In this document: positions 26,066 through 37,854 of the stretch, in pieces
Layout: every line of letters begins with the position of its first letter
Position numbering within the stretch: position 1 is the first letter of the stretch
Origin: Balneolales bacterium
Lineage (GTDB): Bacteria > Bacteroidota > Rhodothermia > Balneolales > Cyclonatronaceae
Direction of reading: 5' to 3'
NCBI GenBank assembly: GCA_020832405.1
Contig: JAFIET010000002.1
Coordinates: 1 to 64,000 of the forward strand
DNA length: 64,000 nt
The notes under the pieces: model-generated
Told to the model about the DNA's origin: nothing
Database searches by the model: none
The model's input: the letters and a program-made list of their open reading frames with translations, nothing else
Position numbers and translations under genes: made by a program

Positions 26066-27256
26066 TTACTTCAGTACGCCGAGCTCTTTGCCGACTTCGG
26101 TGAAGGCTTCGATTGCCCGGTCGAGGTGCTCCTGCTCATGAACGGCCGAAATCTGAACCCGGATGCGGGCCTCGCCTTTCGGCACGACGGGATAGTAGAA
26201 GCCGATCACGTAGATGCCTTTTTCGAGCAGCTTTGCAGCGAATTCCTGCGCGATGTTGGCATCGTACAGCATGATGGGCACGATCGGATGCTCGCCGGGC
26301 TTGATGTCGAAACCGGCTTTGGTCATTTTGCTGCGGAAATAAAGGGTGCTGTTTTCGAGCTTGTCGCGCAGCTCGGTGGTTTCGTTAAGCAGTTCGAGTA
26401 CCTTAAGCGAAGCGCCGCAGATGGAAGGGGCGAGGGTGTTGGAGAAAAGGTAGGGGCGGGAGCGCTGCCGCAGCATGTCGATAATTTCCTGATGCGCGCA
26501 GGTGAAGCCGCCGAGGGCTCCCCCAAGGGCTTTGCCGAGAGTTCCGGTGATGATATCGACCCGGCCCATCACTTCGCGGTATTCGTGAACGCCGCGCCCT
26601 TTTTTGCCGATAAAGCCGGTGGAGTGGCATTCGTCGCTCATCACAAGGGCATCATATTTGTCGGCAAGGTCGCAGATTTTATCGAGCTGCGCGATGGTGC
26701 CGTCCATCGAGAAAACGCCGTCGGTTACGATAATGCGGTTGCGGGCACCGGAGGCTTCTTTCAGCTTTTCTTCGAGATCGGCCATGTCGTTGTGCTTGTA
26801 GCGGAAGCGCTGCGCCTTGCACAGCCGGATGCCATCGATAATGGAGGCATGGTTGAGCTGATCGGAAATGATGGCGTCTTCCTTTTCGAAAAGTGGCTCA
26901 AAAACACCGCCGTTGGCATCGAAGGCAGCGGCATAGAGGATGGTGTCATCAAATCCCAGAAATTCGGCGAGCTTTTGCTCGAGCGCTTTGTGGATGCTTT
27001 GGGTGCCGCAAATGAAGCGGACTGAGGACATGCCGTAGCCGTACTCATCGATGGTTTCTTTGGCCGCTTTGATGACTTCCGGGTGGGAGGACAACCCGAG
27101 GTAGTTGTTAGCGCAAAAATTCAGGACGCTGTCCATTTGCGTGGTGCGGATGGATGCCCCCTGCGGACTTGTAATAATGCGCTCCTGCTTGTAAAGTCCG
27201 TCGGATTTGATGCGGTCAAGTTCTTCCTGAAGCTGGGTTTTAAGTGATCCGTACAT
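26066..27256 (-). CDS. kbl: glycine C-acetyltransferase (2-amino-3-ketobutyrate CoA ligase)
   Basis: This PLP enzyme of the alpha-oxoamine synthase family splits 2-amino-3-ketobutyrate with CoA into glycine and acetyl-CoA, completing threonine breakdown. The sequence shows '[15 protein letters not shown]', '[19 protein letters not shown]', '[18 protein letters not shown]' and the PLP-lysine motif '[15 protein letters not shown]'. The length of 396 residues is the family standard. It is the promoter-proximal gene of the kbl-tdh operon and diverges from the secreted protease gene. Confidence 0.96.
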   Translation of the reverse strand: MYGSLKTQLQEELDRIKSDGLYKQERIITSPQGASIRTTQMDSVLNFCANNYLGLSSHPEVIKAAKETIDEYGYGMSSVRFICGTQSIHKALEQKLAEFLGFDDTILYAAAFDANGGVFEPLFEKEDAIISDQLNHASIIDGIRLCKAQRFRYKHNDMADLEEKLKEASGARNRIIVTDGVFSMDGTIAQLDKICDLADKYDALVMSDECHSTGFIGKKGRGVHEYREVMGRVDIITGTLGKALGGALGGFTCAHQEIIDMLRQRSRPYLFSNTLAPSICGASLKVLELLNETTELRDKLENSTLYFRSKMTKAGFDIKPGEHPIVPIMLYDANIAQEFAAKLLEKGIYVIGFYYPVVPKGEARIRVQISAVHEQEHLDRAIEAFTEVGKELGVLK

Positions 27257-27686
27257 GGAGAAAAGTCGAATAAAATGTTGAATAAAAAGTCTGAAAAGGC
27301 TTGTTTTGGGTCCGTTTTAAAGGATTTTTTACACGCCCAAAGCGCCGTTTTTGCTGCTCAAAAGTATGAAAAAGGCAGGAGTATTTTTGAAGCAATTCGC
27401 TTTTTTGTTGGTTTTAATAGAAAGGCTATCTTCATTAACCTTCGTTAACAGGCAAACGGGCAATACGGTTAGGGCTGACAGCCGAACCGTTGTGTCGCTT
27501 GAGTACTTTGTTAATGAAATCCTTCAATTGCCATATTAACAGTGCACCTGAATCCTTCAGATAGTTTTCTGTCCGTCAAGCTGTTTGCGTGATGAAGTTT
27601 TTGTTTTATACCGGAATCTGATTTACGCGAATGGCTTCCCGGACTGTTTCTGAGTTTGCGGGTGTGCGTTCCTCAAATATTTCTTT
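27257..27686. other. divergent promoter region without genes
   Basis: These 430 bases lie between kbl (minus) and the secreted protease gene (plus). A 62-codon open frame at 27351-27539 has no recognisable family and no start signal, and I do not count it. No hairpin with a T-run was seen. Confidence 0.5.
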
Positions 27687-30600
27687 ATGACACTTAAATT
27701 ACGGATAAGCTTTCTCGGGCTTATGATACTGATGCTGCCTTTCTTATCAGTAAAGGCACAGCTTAATCAGGGGGGAATCCCGCTGAGTTTTCAGATGGAT
27801 GCGAAACAGGAACTGGCTTCTGTGCCGGTTATTTCGCTCTCAGCAACCGGCCTCGAGCAGCAGCGCCTTGAAGATATGGAGCTGGATTTTGAGCCCAATA
27901 CCCCGTTTCGTTTTGGTTATAATATTGATGTGAACCTGAACCCCGCCAATTCCGGTGTTTGGGAAACCATGAAAGAAGATTTCCGCGTGTGGCGGCTTGG
28001 GGTAAAGAGTGATGGCGCACGTACCCTGAATCTGCTTTTTGATGATTTCAAGCTTCCCGAAGGTGCGCGTTTGTATGTTTACAGCAAAGACCGCGAAACC
28101 ATTCTTGGTGCCTTCACGGCCTTCAACAATCAGGAGGATGGCTATTTTGCCACAACTTTGATTTGGAGTGATGAAGTCATCATCGAATACATCGAGCCGG
28201 TTGATGTGGCCTTTCAGGGCACCCTGAACCTGGCGCGTGTTACGCACGGGTACCGCGATCTGAAAGACGGCAGCTTCGGGGCCTCAGGCTCCTGCAACCT
28301 GAACGTGGCCTGTGAAGCAGCTGAAGGCTGGGAAGAGCAGATCAGCTCGGTTGCCCGCATGGTGGTTGGCGGAAACAGCTGGTGTACCGGTCAGCTGATT
28401 AACAACACCGCCAACGACGGAACCCCTTACTTTTTGTCGGCCAACCACTGTTACCGCGATCCCGGTCAGCTGGTGTTTATGTTCAACTATGAAAGTGAAA
28501 CCTGCCAGAACCCTTCATCCCCGCCGTCTCATGATGCGATGTCGGGTGCGGTAAGCCTTGTGCGGCATTCCCCCTCTGATGTATGGCTGCTTCAGCTGAA
28601 TCAGGATGTGCCGGAGGAGTACGAGCTGTTTTTCTCAGGTTGGAACCGCACCATGGATGAAACCATCGACGGATATATTTTCGGTGTGCATCACCCCCGG
28701 GGCGACATCAAAAAGTTCAGCTACCTGTTTGATGGCGTTACGACTTCGAGCTACCTGGGCGCACCCGGCAGCGGCAGTACACACTGGCGCGTAGGCACCT
28801 GGGCCGACGGTACGACGACTGAGCCCGGTTCATCCGGTTCCGGTTTGTTCGACGGCGAAGGCCGCCTTATCGGTCAGCTCCACGGCGGCTACGCGGCCTG
28901 CGGCAACACCCTCGAAGACTGGTACGGAAAATTCGGCGTATCCTGGACCGGCGGCGGCACGCCGGCTACAAGCCTTGAGCCCTGGCTCGACCCTGCAGGT
29001 ACCGGAGCCTTGACCGATCCCGGATTTAACCCCTTTGCAAACCCGCTGGACAATGACGCGCAGCTGTCATCTGTTCTCAGCCCGATTGGCTCGTTCCAGA
29101 TCTCAGACCCCATCATTCCGGAAGTCCGCATTCGCAACGCAGGCCTTGAAACCATAACTGCTGTTACCGTAGGCTACGAGGTTTTCGAAGCCGGCGGTGA
29201 GTCGGTTGTCAGCACCACTTTAGAGTGGACCGGTGAGCTGGAAAACAGACAGCTTGCGAACGTGGTTTTCCCTGAAATTGAACTTCCTGCGGGTGAGTAC
29301 CTCTTTTCTGCTTTTGTTGACCTGCCGGGTGATGAAAACCCCGACAACGATACACGCAGCTCCGAGTTCCGCATTGTGGACTGCACGCAGCCTTTCAAAG
29401 CACCTTTTACCGAAGGCTTCGACGGACCGCTGGGCGCACCCGATTGCTGGGAAATCACCGATAACATCGGCAACGGTCAGGTATGGCAGTTCGGGAACAT
29501 CGGCAGCCGGGGAATTGATGGCGGCGACCGCTACGCCTACCTCGACAGCGACGCCTACGGCAACGGCAACAGTCAGAATTCCGATCTGATTACGCCCCGC
29601 CTCGATCTTACCTATGCCGAAGATGTAAGCCTTTCCTTCACACACTTCTTCCGCGATTTCAATTCTTCAACGGCAACGGTTGCCTACAGCATCGACGACG
29701 GCGAAACCTGGACGACGCTTGAGCAGTGGACCTCAGGGCAGACTTCGAACCCGGCTTTCTTCAGTATGGATGTGCCCGAAGCCGACGGGCAGGAAGCCGT
29801 GCGCTTCAAATGGAACTTCACCGGCAGCTGGGACTGGTACTGGTCGGTAGATGATGTACTGGTTGATGCAACCGTAAACGAGCCGGAACCGGAACCGGCT
29901 TTTGCAAACATTTTCCTGATTCATAATGCCTCTGATCCTGCCCTACAGCTGATTGATTTATACCTCGACGGAGAACTGACTGCCATTGGCATCCCTTACC
30001 GTATCGGCCTGCCTGACGGGCTGATTCCCGCAGAAACAGAAGTTACCGTTGGTGTTGCGGCATCCGGCACAGAAACGCTGCTTTACGAGCAGTCATACAC
30101 CTTCGCTGAAGATGAAAACTACCTCATCATCGCAACAGGTGTGCTCGATACCGAAGCCTTCGCCGAAAACCCGGATACCCGCAGCACGGCGTTTCGTTTT
30201 GAAGTGTACAACATGGATATGATGCACGAGCCCGGTGAAGGCATGCATGCGCTCTATCTTTTCCACGGTGTTACTGACGCGCCAAACCTTGATATTGCTG
30301 TGAAAGGAGAAGCGCCTTTCCTCAGCAGCTTCGGTTTCGGCGACATGTTTGTACCCGAATTCGGGATGATGCCCGATGCATATGAGCTGCACCTCATGGA
30401 GGCTGGCTCAGGTGAAATGCTGTTTGCCTTCACCGCCGATTTAAGCGGGCACGAACCACAGCTCGTTGGCATTCTGGCCTCCGGCTTTGCTGATCCGTCA
30501 GCGAATCAGGACGGCCCATCCCTGGCCCTGCTTGCTGTTTTTGAAAACGGTCAGGTTGTGGAGCTTCAGAATGTGACGAGCGTTACCCGCGACACAAATG

Positions 30601-30872
30601 AGGCGCCGCAGGAGTTTTATCTCGCGCAGAATTACCCGAACCCGTTCAACCCTACGACCCAGATCAGCTATCAGCTGCCAACCTCTGCTGAGGTGCTGCT
30701 GGAAGTGTACAACCTTACGGGTCAGCGGGTCGCAACCCTGGTGAACGGTACGCAGGCCGCCGGCACACACACGGTCACCTTCGATGCCGGCGCCCTCTCA
30801 AGCGGGGTGTACCTGTACCGCATTCAGGCCGGAGGTTTCACCAAAACCAATAAAATGCTGCTGGTGAAATAA
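27687..30872 (+). CDS. secreted trypsin-fold protease with type IX-style sorting domain
   Basis: This 1061-residue exported protein is built in blocks. A signal peptide (1-24) and propeptide-like region come first. A serine protease domain (about 200-420) resembles lysyl endopeptidase, with His254 in SANHCY, Asp298 in SPSDVWLLQL and Ser383 in PGSSGSGLFDG. A CARDB-like adhesion region and a jelly-roll-like domain (about 560-730) follow, then a DUF4397-like domain (about 740-960). The C-terminal sorting domain starts at AQNYPNPFNPTT, near residue 978, and ends MLLVK. Cysteine pairs around the catalytic core fit extracellular disulfides. The sorting tail implies export by a type IX-like system, whose components are not in this window. 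It probably degrades external protein. Confidence 0.9.
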   Translation: MTLKLRISFLGLMILMLPFLSVKAQLNQGGIPLSFQMDAKQELASVPVISLSATGLEQQRLEDMELDFEPNTPFRFGYNIDVNLNPANSGVWETMKEDFRVWRLGVKSDGARTLNLLFDDFKLPEGARLYVYSKDRETILGAFTAFNNQEDGYFATTLIWSDEVIIEYIEPVDVAFQGTLNLARVTHGYRDLKDGSFGASGSCNLNVACEAAEGWEEQISSVARMVVGGNSWCTGQLINNTANDGTPYFLSANHCYRDPGQLVFMFNYESETCQNPSSPPSHDAMSGAVSLVRHSPSDVWLLQLNQDVPEEYELFFSGWNRTMDETIDGYIFGVHHPRGDIKKFSYLFDGVTTSSYLGAPGSGSTHWRVGTWADGTTTEPGSSGSGLFDGEGRLIGQLHGGYAACGNTLEDWYGKFGVSWTGGGTPATSLEPWLDPAGTGALTDPGFNPFANPLDNDAQLSSVLSPIGSFQISDPIIPEVRIRNAGLETITAVTVGYEVFEAGGESVVSTTLEWTGELENRQLANVVFPEIELPAGEYLFSAFVDLPGDENPDNDTRSSEFRIVDCTQPFKAPFTEGFDGPLGAPDCWEITDNIGNGQVWQFGNIGSRGIDGGDRYAYLDSDAYGNGNSQNSDLITPRLDLTYAEDVSLSFTHFFRDFNSSTATVAYSIDDGETWTTLEQWTSGQTSNPAFFSMDVPEADGQEAVRFKWNFTGSWDWYWSVDDVLVDATVNEPEPEPAFANIFLIHNASDPALQLIDLYLDGELTAIGIPYRIGLPDGLIPAETEVTVGVAASGTETLLYEQSYTFAEDENYLIIATGVLDTEAFAENPDTRSTAFRFEVYNMDMMHEPGEGMHALYLFHGVTDAPNLDIAVKGEAPFLSSFGFGDMFVPEFGMMPDAYELHLMEAGSGEMLFAFTADLSGHEPQLVGILASGFADPSANQDGPSLALLAVFENGQVVELQNVTSVTRDTNEAPQEFYLAQNYPNPFNPTTQISYQLPTSAEVLLEVYNLTGQRVATLVNGTQAAGTHTVTFDAGALSSGVYLYRIQAGGFTKTNKMLLVK

Positions 30873-30892
30873 GAACGAATTGGGTGAGGGAT

Positions 30893-30908
30893 GGAAACAC
30901 ATCCCCGG
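30893..30908 (-). repeat. short copy of the dispersed GGGGATGTG repeat
   Basis: The bases ggaaacacatccccgg lie 20 bp after the protease stop codon and match the repeat core at 25038 and 42529. The copy is truncated, lacking the ATCGG/T-run end. Confidence 0.4.
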
Positions 30909-30918
30909 AAAGCCGTTC

Positions 30919-30961
30919 AAAAAAAAAGTCCTCTCCGTTAAAGCGGGGAGGACTTTTTTTT
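30919..30961 (+). terminator. Rho-independent terminator of the protease gene
   Basis: The stem gtcctctccg/cggggaggac is extended by pairing A and T runs, with a 6-nt loop and eight T residues. It is also usable on the minus strand for the histidine kinase gene that ends at 30991. Confidence 0.9.
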
Positions 30962-30990
30962 GCAGGAAGCTTGGGTTAATCCTTGAAAAC

Positions 30991-31950
30991 TTACTCAACC
31001 AAAAGCGATTTAGGCAGATAGATGGTAAAAACGGTTCCTGATTCCGGACTGCTGCTGAATTCAATCTGACCATCGAGACCGGTAACTATTTTATGAACAA
31101 TGGCCAACCCTGAACTCTGCCCCGTGAGCCCGCCCGTTGAATCAGGAGAAAAAAGGATGAAGATGTTGGCTCTTTTATCAGGCGCAATGCCCGGCCCGTT
31201 ATCCTGAACACGAAACACAAGATACTGCTCTTCTTCCTTACAGCTGACGTGCACCCGAAACGGGTTGATGTTACCGGCATAGCGCAGGCTGTTGCGTATC
31301 AGAATTTCAAAAAGCCGGAAAATACGCTTATTACTTACGTTTAGTACCGGCAGCTTATCCCAGGTGAACAAAGCATTACGTTGCTCAATTAAGCGGATAT
31401 TCCATAAGCGGATTTCATCCATTGTAAGGTTCAGGTCAACCGGGCTTATTTCATCAGATGTATGTGCGCTCACCTCGTAATAATTGTACATTTTGTCGAT
31501 GAGCAGCTTCATCTGATCAACTGTTTGTTCCGAATTTTTCAGATAGAAAGAACCCTTCTCATCGAGTTTGTCGCCATATTTGCGGTGAAGCTGTCTGAGG
31601 GTCATCCGAATAACCTGAAGGGGCTGTTGCAGGTCGTGTGAAATTACATAGGTGAATTGTTCCAGGTTGCGGTTGACCTGGTTCAGATGAATAGCTTTTC
31701 GGTCAAGATCTTTATTTAAATTTCTGACTACCTTAAGATTCTGAAGAATCGTTTTCTGATAGTAGTCGGTCAGGAAATATAGAAGAACACCTGTAACAAG
31801 TACAAAAGCTGAGCCTTTGTAGGTCTGAATATACACGTACGTTTCAAGTTCAATGTAGTCATAAAACCATAAAATGACGTTATCGCTGATAAGGATCCAT
31901 GCATAGCCGAATATCAGATAGATTAGGGTGATTTTGGCTGCAGGTTTCAT
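30991..31950 (-). CDS. orphan membrane sensor histidine kinase
   Basis: This 319-residue kinase has two N-terminal transmembrane helices (about 7-30 and 45-62) with only a short loop between them. A coiled coil (70-100) follows, then the phospho-acceptor His105 in VISHDLQQPLQ, and a HATPase domain with 'RNSLRYA' (N box), 'VQDNGPGIAPDKRANIF' (G1) and 'GQSSGLAIVHKIV' (G2). It has no PAS, HAMP or large periplasmic sensor domain, so the signal may be sensed within the membrane or in the cytoplasm. No response regulator lies nearby. It is read as a single gene facing the protease terminator. Confidence 0.9.
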   Translation of the reverse strand: MKPAAKITLIYLIFGYAWILISDNVILWFYDYIELETYVYIQTYKGSAFVLVTGVLLYFLTDYYQKTILQNLKVVRNLNKDLDRKAIHLNQVNRNLEQFTYVISHDLQQPLQVIRMTLRQLHRKYGDKLDEKGSFYLKNSEQTVDQMKLLIDKMYNYYEVSAHTSDEISPVDLNLTMDEIRLWNIRLIEQRNALFTWDKLPVLNVSNKRIFRLFEILIRNSLRYAGNINPFRVHVSCKEEEQYLVFRVQDNGPGIAPDKRANIFILFSPDSTGGLTGQSSGLAIVHKIVTGLDGQIEFSSSPESGTVFTIYLPKSLLVE

Positions 31951-34533
<2,583 letters not shown>

Positions 34534-34544
34534 GTAAGTTAAAC

Positions 34545-34587
34545 AAACCGGTGCCTTTTGTACTTTGAAAAGCGCACCGGTTTTTTT
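34545..34587 (+). terminator. Rho-independent terminator of icd
   Basis: The stem aaaccggtgc/gcaccggttt is extended by ctttt/aaaag pairing, and seven T residues follow. It starts 12 bp after the stop codon. Confidence 0.88.
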
Positions 34588-34747
34588 CTTATAATAGGGC
34601 TTATTTTCTCTGCCAGGTACACATGCAGTACTTTCGCAGCTGCTTGGGAATACAACTTTGAGAAAGCGAAACAACCAAACCTGTGCCGGGTCAGATTCCG
34701 GTATTTCAGTGAGGGAGCTCATCCCATAATTATTTAACTCAATTTAT

Positions 34748-35737
34748 ATGATTCGATATTACGGAAAGTTAACCGGGTACGGCAAGTATATACCCGAAAC
34801 AGTAGTTACTAATGCGGATTTGTCCGCTCGTATTGATACGACTGATGAGTGGATCACGGAACGTACCGGAATAAAGGAACGCCACATGGTCTCAGATGAT
34901 GAGCACTGCTCTGATCTGGCAACAAAGGCCGCGCAGGCCGCGATGGATAAGGCCGGGATAACTGCTGATGAAGTTGATCTCATCATCGTGGCAACTTCGA
35001 GTCCGGATTATCTCACTCCGCCGGTTTCTTCGCAGGTGCAGCATAATTTGGGCGCTCAAAATGCCGGCGCTTTTGTGATGGTTGTGGGATGCACGGGCTT
35101 CGTGTATTCACTTGTTACTGCAGATCAGTTCATTCGCTCCGGTCAGTACCGTAATATTGTGGTTGTAGGCGTTGAAGTTATCACAAGGAATGTGGACTGG
35201 AACGACCGCAACACCTGTGTGCTGTTCGGCGACGGGGCTGCGGCAGTAGTAATTCAGCGTTGCGAAGAGGAAGGCAAAGGGATGCTCGCGCATCACCTCG
35301 GTTCTGACGGCAGCGGGGCTGAGCATATCATTCAGGTTTCGGGCGGTTCGCGCTATTCCACAACACATGAGCGGCTTGATCAGGGGCTGCAATACCTCAA
35401 AATGAACGGTCGTGAGGTATTCAAGTTCGCTACCGTAAAAATGGGCGAAGCCCTCAAAATTGTACTCGATCAGACCGGCTACACAACCGCTGATATCGAT
35501 TTATTTATCCCGCATCAGGCCAACGCCCGTATTATCGAATTTGCATCTCGTCAGGCCGGGCTTCCTCAGGAAAAAGTATTTGTAAATGTTAATCGTTACG
35601 GAAACACTTCAGCCGCTTCCGTACCGATTGCGCTCACAGAAGCTTTCGAGGAAAACCGGCTGAAAGAGGGCGATCTGCTGGCAATGGTCGCTTTCGGCTC
35701 CGGCCTCACATGGGCATCCTGCCTTTTCAGGGTTTAG
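34748..35737 (+). CDS. fabH: 3-oxoacyl-ACP synthase III
   Basis: This thiolase-fold condensing enzyme starts fatty-acid synthesis by joining acetyl-CoA (or a branched acyl-CoA) to malonyl-ACP. The catalytic triad is complete: Cys in VVGCTGFVYSL, His in IPHQANARI and Asn in VNRYGNTSAAS. The N-terminal 'GYGKYIPETVVTNADLS' and 'DEWITERTGIKERH' are typical, as is the length of 329 residues. No fatty-acid synthesis cluster surrounds it. Precursor preference cannot be read from the sequence; a KAS III homologue for another pathway is less likely but possible. Confidence 0.94.
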   Translation: MIRYYGKLTGYGKYIPETVVTNADLSARIDTTDEWITERTGIKERHMVSDDEHCSDLATKAAQAAMDKAGITADEVDLIIVATSSPDYLTPPVSSQVQHNLGAQNAGAFVMVVGCTGFVYSLVTADQFIRSGQYRNIVVVGVEVITRNVDWNDRNTCVLFGDGAAAVVIQRCEEEGKGMLAHHLGSDGSGAEHIIQVSGGSRYSTTHERLDQGLQYLKMNGREVFKFATVKMGEALKIVLDQTGYTTADIDLFIPHQANARIIEFASRQAGLPQEKVFVNVNRYGNTSAASVPIALTEAFEENRLKEGDLLAMVAFGSGLTWASCLFRV

Positions 35738-35759
35738 CTCCGGCTTATATCGCATTCAT

Positions 35760-35802
35760 AAAAAAAGCCTGATGCTGCTAAACACAGTATCAGGCTTTTT
35801 TG
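35760..35802 (+). terminator. bidirectional terminator between fabH and a lipoprotein gene
   Basis: The arms aaaaaagcctgat and atcaggctttttt form a 13-bp stem around a 15-nt loop. Both strands end in T-runs, which suits the convergent gene pair. Confidence 0.88.
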
Positions 35803-35823
35803 ATTGATGTTGAGGTGATGGCA

Positions 35824-36708
35824 TCAGTCGCCGATTACGGCCTCCCGGGCTGATTCCAGTTTTTCAGTGAGTTCTTCGCCGAGGTGTCTTTCGAGTATAC
35901 TGCGGTAAACCGATGAAGTACGGAAACCAACTCCGCGCTCAAAGAAATCGGTGATAACCGGCTGCCAGTCGCTGTTCAGCGGCATAATGATACCAAAGCG
36001 CTCACTCGCCAGATCTCCTGCCGCGTGCTGCCGCAGGGGTTTGCCCCGTTCAACGGCCCGCCAGAAATTATAAATATCGATATAAGCAAACAGATCGTCC
36101 CTTTCAGAAAGCATATTCAGAATTTGCGTATTGGAGCCGGCAAATTCAACGGGTGTTCCGGGTATGTAATTCGCGATCAGCCGCTCAATACGATCCTGAT
36201 GAAGGGTACCTTCAAAGGCAAGCCCGCTCATGCCCGCAAACTGCTGCCCGATTTCAGACATTTCAGAAAGTTCACTTACGGAATCATTGGTGATGAGCAC
36301 TGCTATGTTGGTAAGGTAGGGCGGACTGAACCGCAGTTCAAGCTTGCGCGCTTCCGTAATCGTAACATTCCCAAGACCAAAAACACCGCCCTCTGAGTTT
36401 TTGATGTCGCTGTAAAACTGCTGAAATCTGTCGGCTGTAACAAACTCATAAGTGATGTCAAGCCCCATAGAAACATCCAGGAAATCACGAAATTCCTCCA
36501 TGATGTCGATAGTTACCCCGGTTAACTTTCCTCTGTCGTCAATATAAGCGAAGCCTTCCGCGGGGATATATACTACTGTAAGGGTTCCGTAGCCGCGCTG
36601 TTTAACAAGCTCAAAACTGTCGCCGGAGAAGGGCGGATGCTCAGAACAGGCGCTAAACATCAGCAGCGTACTAACGATAATGAGAGGAAGAACTGAAAAT
36701 AGTTTCAT
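35824..36708 (-). CDS. solute-binding lipoprotein, SBP family 3 type
   Basis: This 294-residue periplasmic lipoprotein has a signal peptide ending in the lipobox FSACS (Cys at about residue 21). The mature part resembles polar-amino-acid-type binding proteins: 'YGTLTVVYIPAEGFAYIDDRGKLTGVTIDIMEEF', 'FGLGNVTITEARKLELRFSPPYLTNIAVLI' and a late 'ERFGIIMPLNSDW' lobe. No permease or ATPase gene lies next to it, so it may serve a distant transporter or act as a sensor or enzyme-like domain. The ligand is unknown. The adjacent gene at 36743 has its stop 34 bp upstream on the same strand, so the two may be co-transcribed. Confidence 0.82.
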   Translation of the reverse strand: MKLFSVLPLIIVSTLLMFSACSEHPPFSGDSFELVKQRGYGTLTVVYIPAEGFAYIDDRGKLTGVTIDIMEEFRDFLDVSMGLDITYEFVTADRFQQFYSDIKNSEGGVFGLGNVTITEARKLELRFSPPYLTNIAVLITNDSVSELSEMSEIGQQFAGMSGLAFEGTLHQDRIERLIANYIPGTPVEFAGSNTQILNMLSERDDLFAYIDIYNFWRAVERGKPLRQHAAGDLASERFGIIMPLNSDWQPVITDFFERGVGFRTSSVYRSILERHLGEELTEKLESAREAVIGD

Positions 36709-36742
36709 TTATTCGGAATTGGGTTTTCGTAAATATTAGGTA

Positions 36743-37690
36743 TCAAAGTGTTGTTTCGGTAACGGGTATCTCATTCCCGCTGCTGGTTAATACTTGCTCC
36801 ATCTGTCGTAGATGGTACAGTAATGCCTGCCTAACCGGCCGGGCGTCATCATAAATTGCAGCCTGTCGCTTTTTGTATATGCGCCGGCCTTCATCGGTTT
36901 CAATACAAACAGGTTCGAAGCCAATGCTGCGAAGATCGTAAGGGCCTGCCTGCATATCAAGCTCCCGGGCCTTACAGGCAACTTTAAAAGCCTGCAGGGT
37001 TAGGGAGGATGGTACCCAGGGGGTCAGCTTATAGCACCACTTGTAAAGATCCATGTTGGTATGAAGGCAACCGGGCTGCTCCATATCGTGCATGCTTTCC
37101 CGGCTCAGCTTGTGTGCATTTTTGGGCTGCGCGGCCGGTGTGAAAAAGCGAAACGCGTCGAAATGGGTGCAGGTCACGGGCTTGCTATCTACCAGGTCTT
37201 TAATCTCTGAACTGCTGAGCCTGAGCGGGAATTTTTCATGGCGTACCTCATCGGCCCCGTACACCATTGCCCATTCGTGCAACCCGCAGCAGCCGAAATT
37301 CGGCTGACGGGCCGCACTGAACTCCAGAAGGGCGGTTATCCATCGCAACCCCCGGATCTTTTTTGCAGGGAACAGCTTCATATCAGCTATTGCACCTTCT
37401 GTGGTGAAGGTGAAATAGCGCGGGTCAAAACCATGCTCAGCTTTTGCACTTTCCAAAAACGTGAAAGCACCCGGCGTCCATTTTTTTAGTTTGGCCGGCC
37501 GGAATTGGTAATAGGTGAACATAAAATCCATCACGGGATTTTGTATCTGATGAGATTTGTCGTTCACATACCCATCTGTAAGCTTGCTTACTTCCCCGCT
37601 GTGCAAGCGGGCCAGCTCCATCCAGTCCGTAAAACCAAGCTGAGAGCAGGTTTGCAGAACTTCGTTATAATCTGATGGTTGTTGCAGCAT
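36743..37690 (-). CDS. conserved protein, sometimes named 3-methyladenine DNA glycosylase
   Basis: This 315-residue soluble protein belongs to a conserved family common in actinobacteria and Bacteroidota relatives. From memory, some databases label it 3-methyladenine DNA glycosylase without clear experimental support. Striking conserved blocks are 'PVMDFMFTYYQFRPAKLKKWTPG', 'GCCGLHEWAMVYG', 'VTCTHFDAFRFFTPAA', 'MEQPGCLHTNMDLYKWCYKLTPW' and 'MQAGPYDLRSIGFEPVCIET'. The many His, Cys, Asp and Trp residues suggest a metal or cofactor site. None of the usual helix-hairpin-helix DNA glycosylase motifs is seen, so I leave the function open. Confidence 0.65.
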   Translation of the reverse strand: MLQQPSDYNEVLQTCSQLGFTDWMELARLHSGEVSKLTDGYVNDKSHQIQNPVMDFMFTYYQFRPAKLKKWTPGAFTFLESAKAEHGFDPRYFTFTTEGAIADMKLFPAKKIRGLRWITALLEFSAARQPNFGCCGLHEWAMVYGADEVRHEKFPLRLSSSEIKDLVDSKPVTCTHFDAFRFFTPAAQPKNAHKLSRESMHDMEQPGCLHTNMDLYKWCYKLTPWVPSSLTLQAFKVACKARELDMQAGPYDLRSIGFEPVCIETDEGRRIYKKRQAAIYDDARPVRQALLYHLRQMEQVLTSSGNEIPVTETTL

Positions 37691-37854
37691 GAGTACAAAA
37701 AGATTGAGGCCTGCTTCATGAAATAAGTCAGGTCATGAATGTATTAATCATCTAACCTGTTTAAGTGCCAAATATAGAGCAAGCTGTTGGTTTACAAAAA
37801 CCGTACTTAGTGCATAAAATTTTTTTAACAATAATCATAAAAACAATCTTTTAG

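Noticed and set aside
27351-27539. 62-codon frame between kbl and the protease gene
   Set aside because: No family, no ribosome site, and the composition is compatible with chance in an A/T-rich promoter region.
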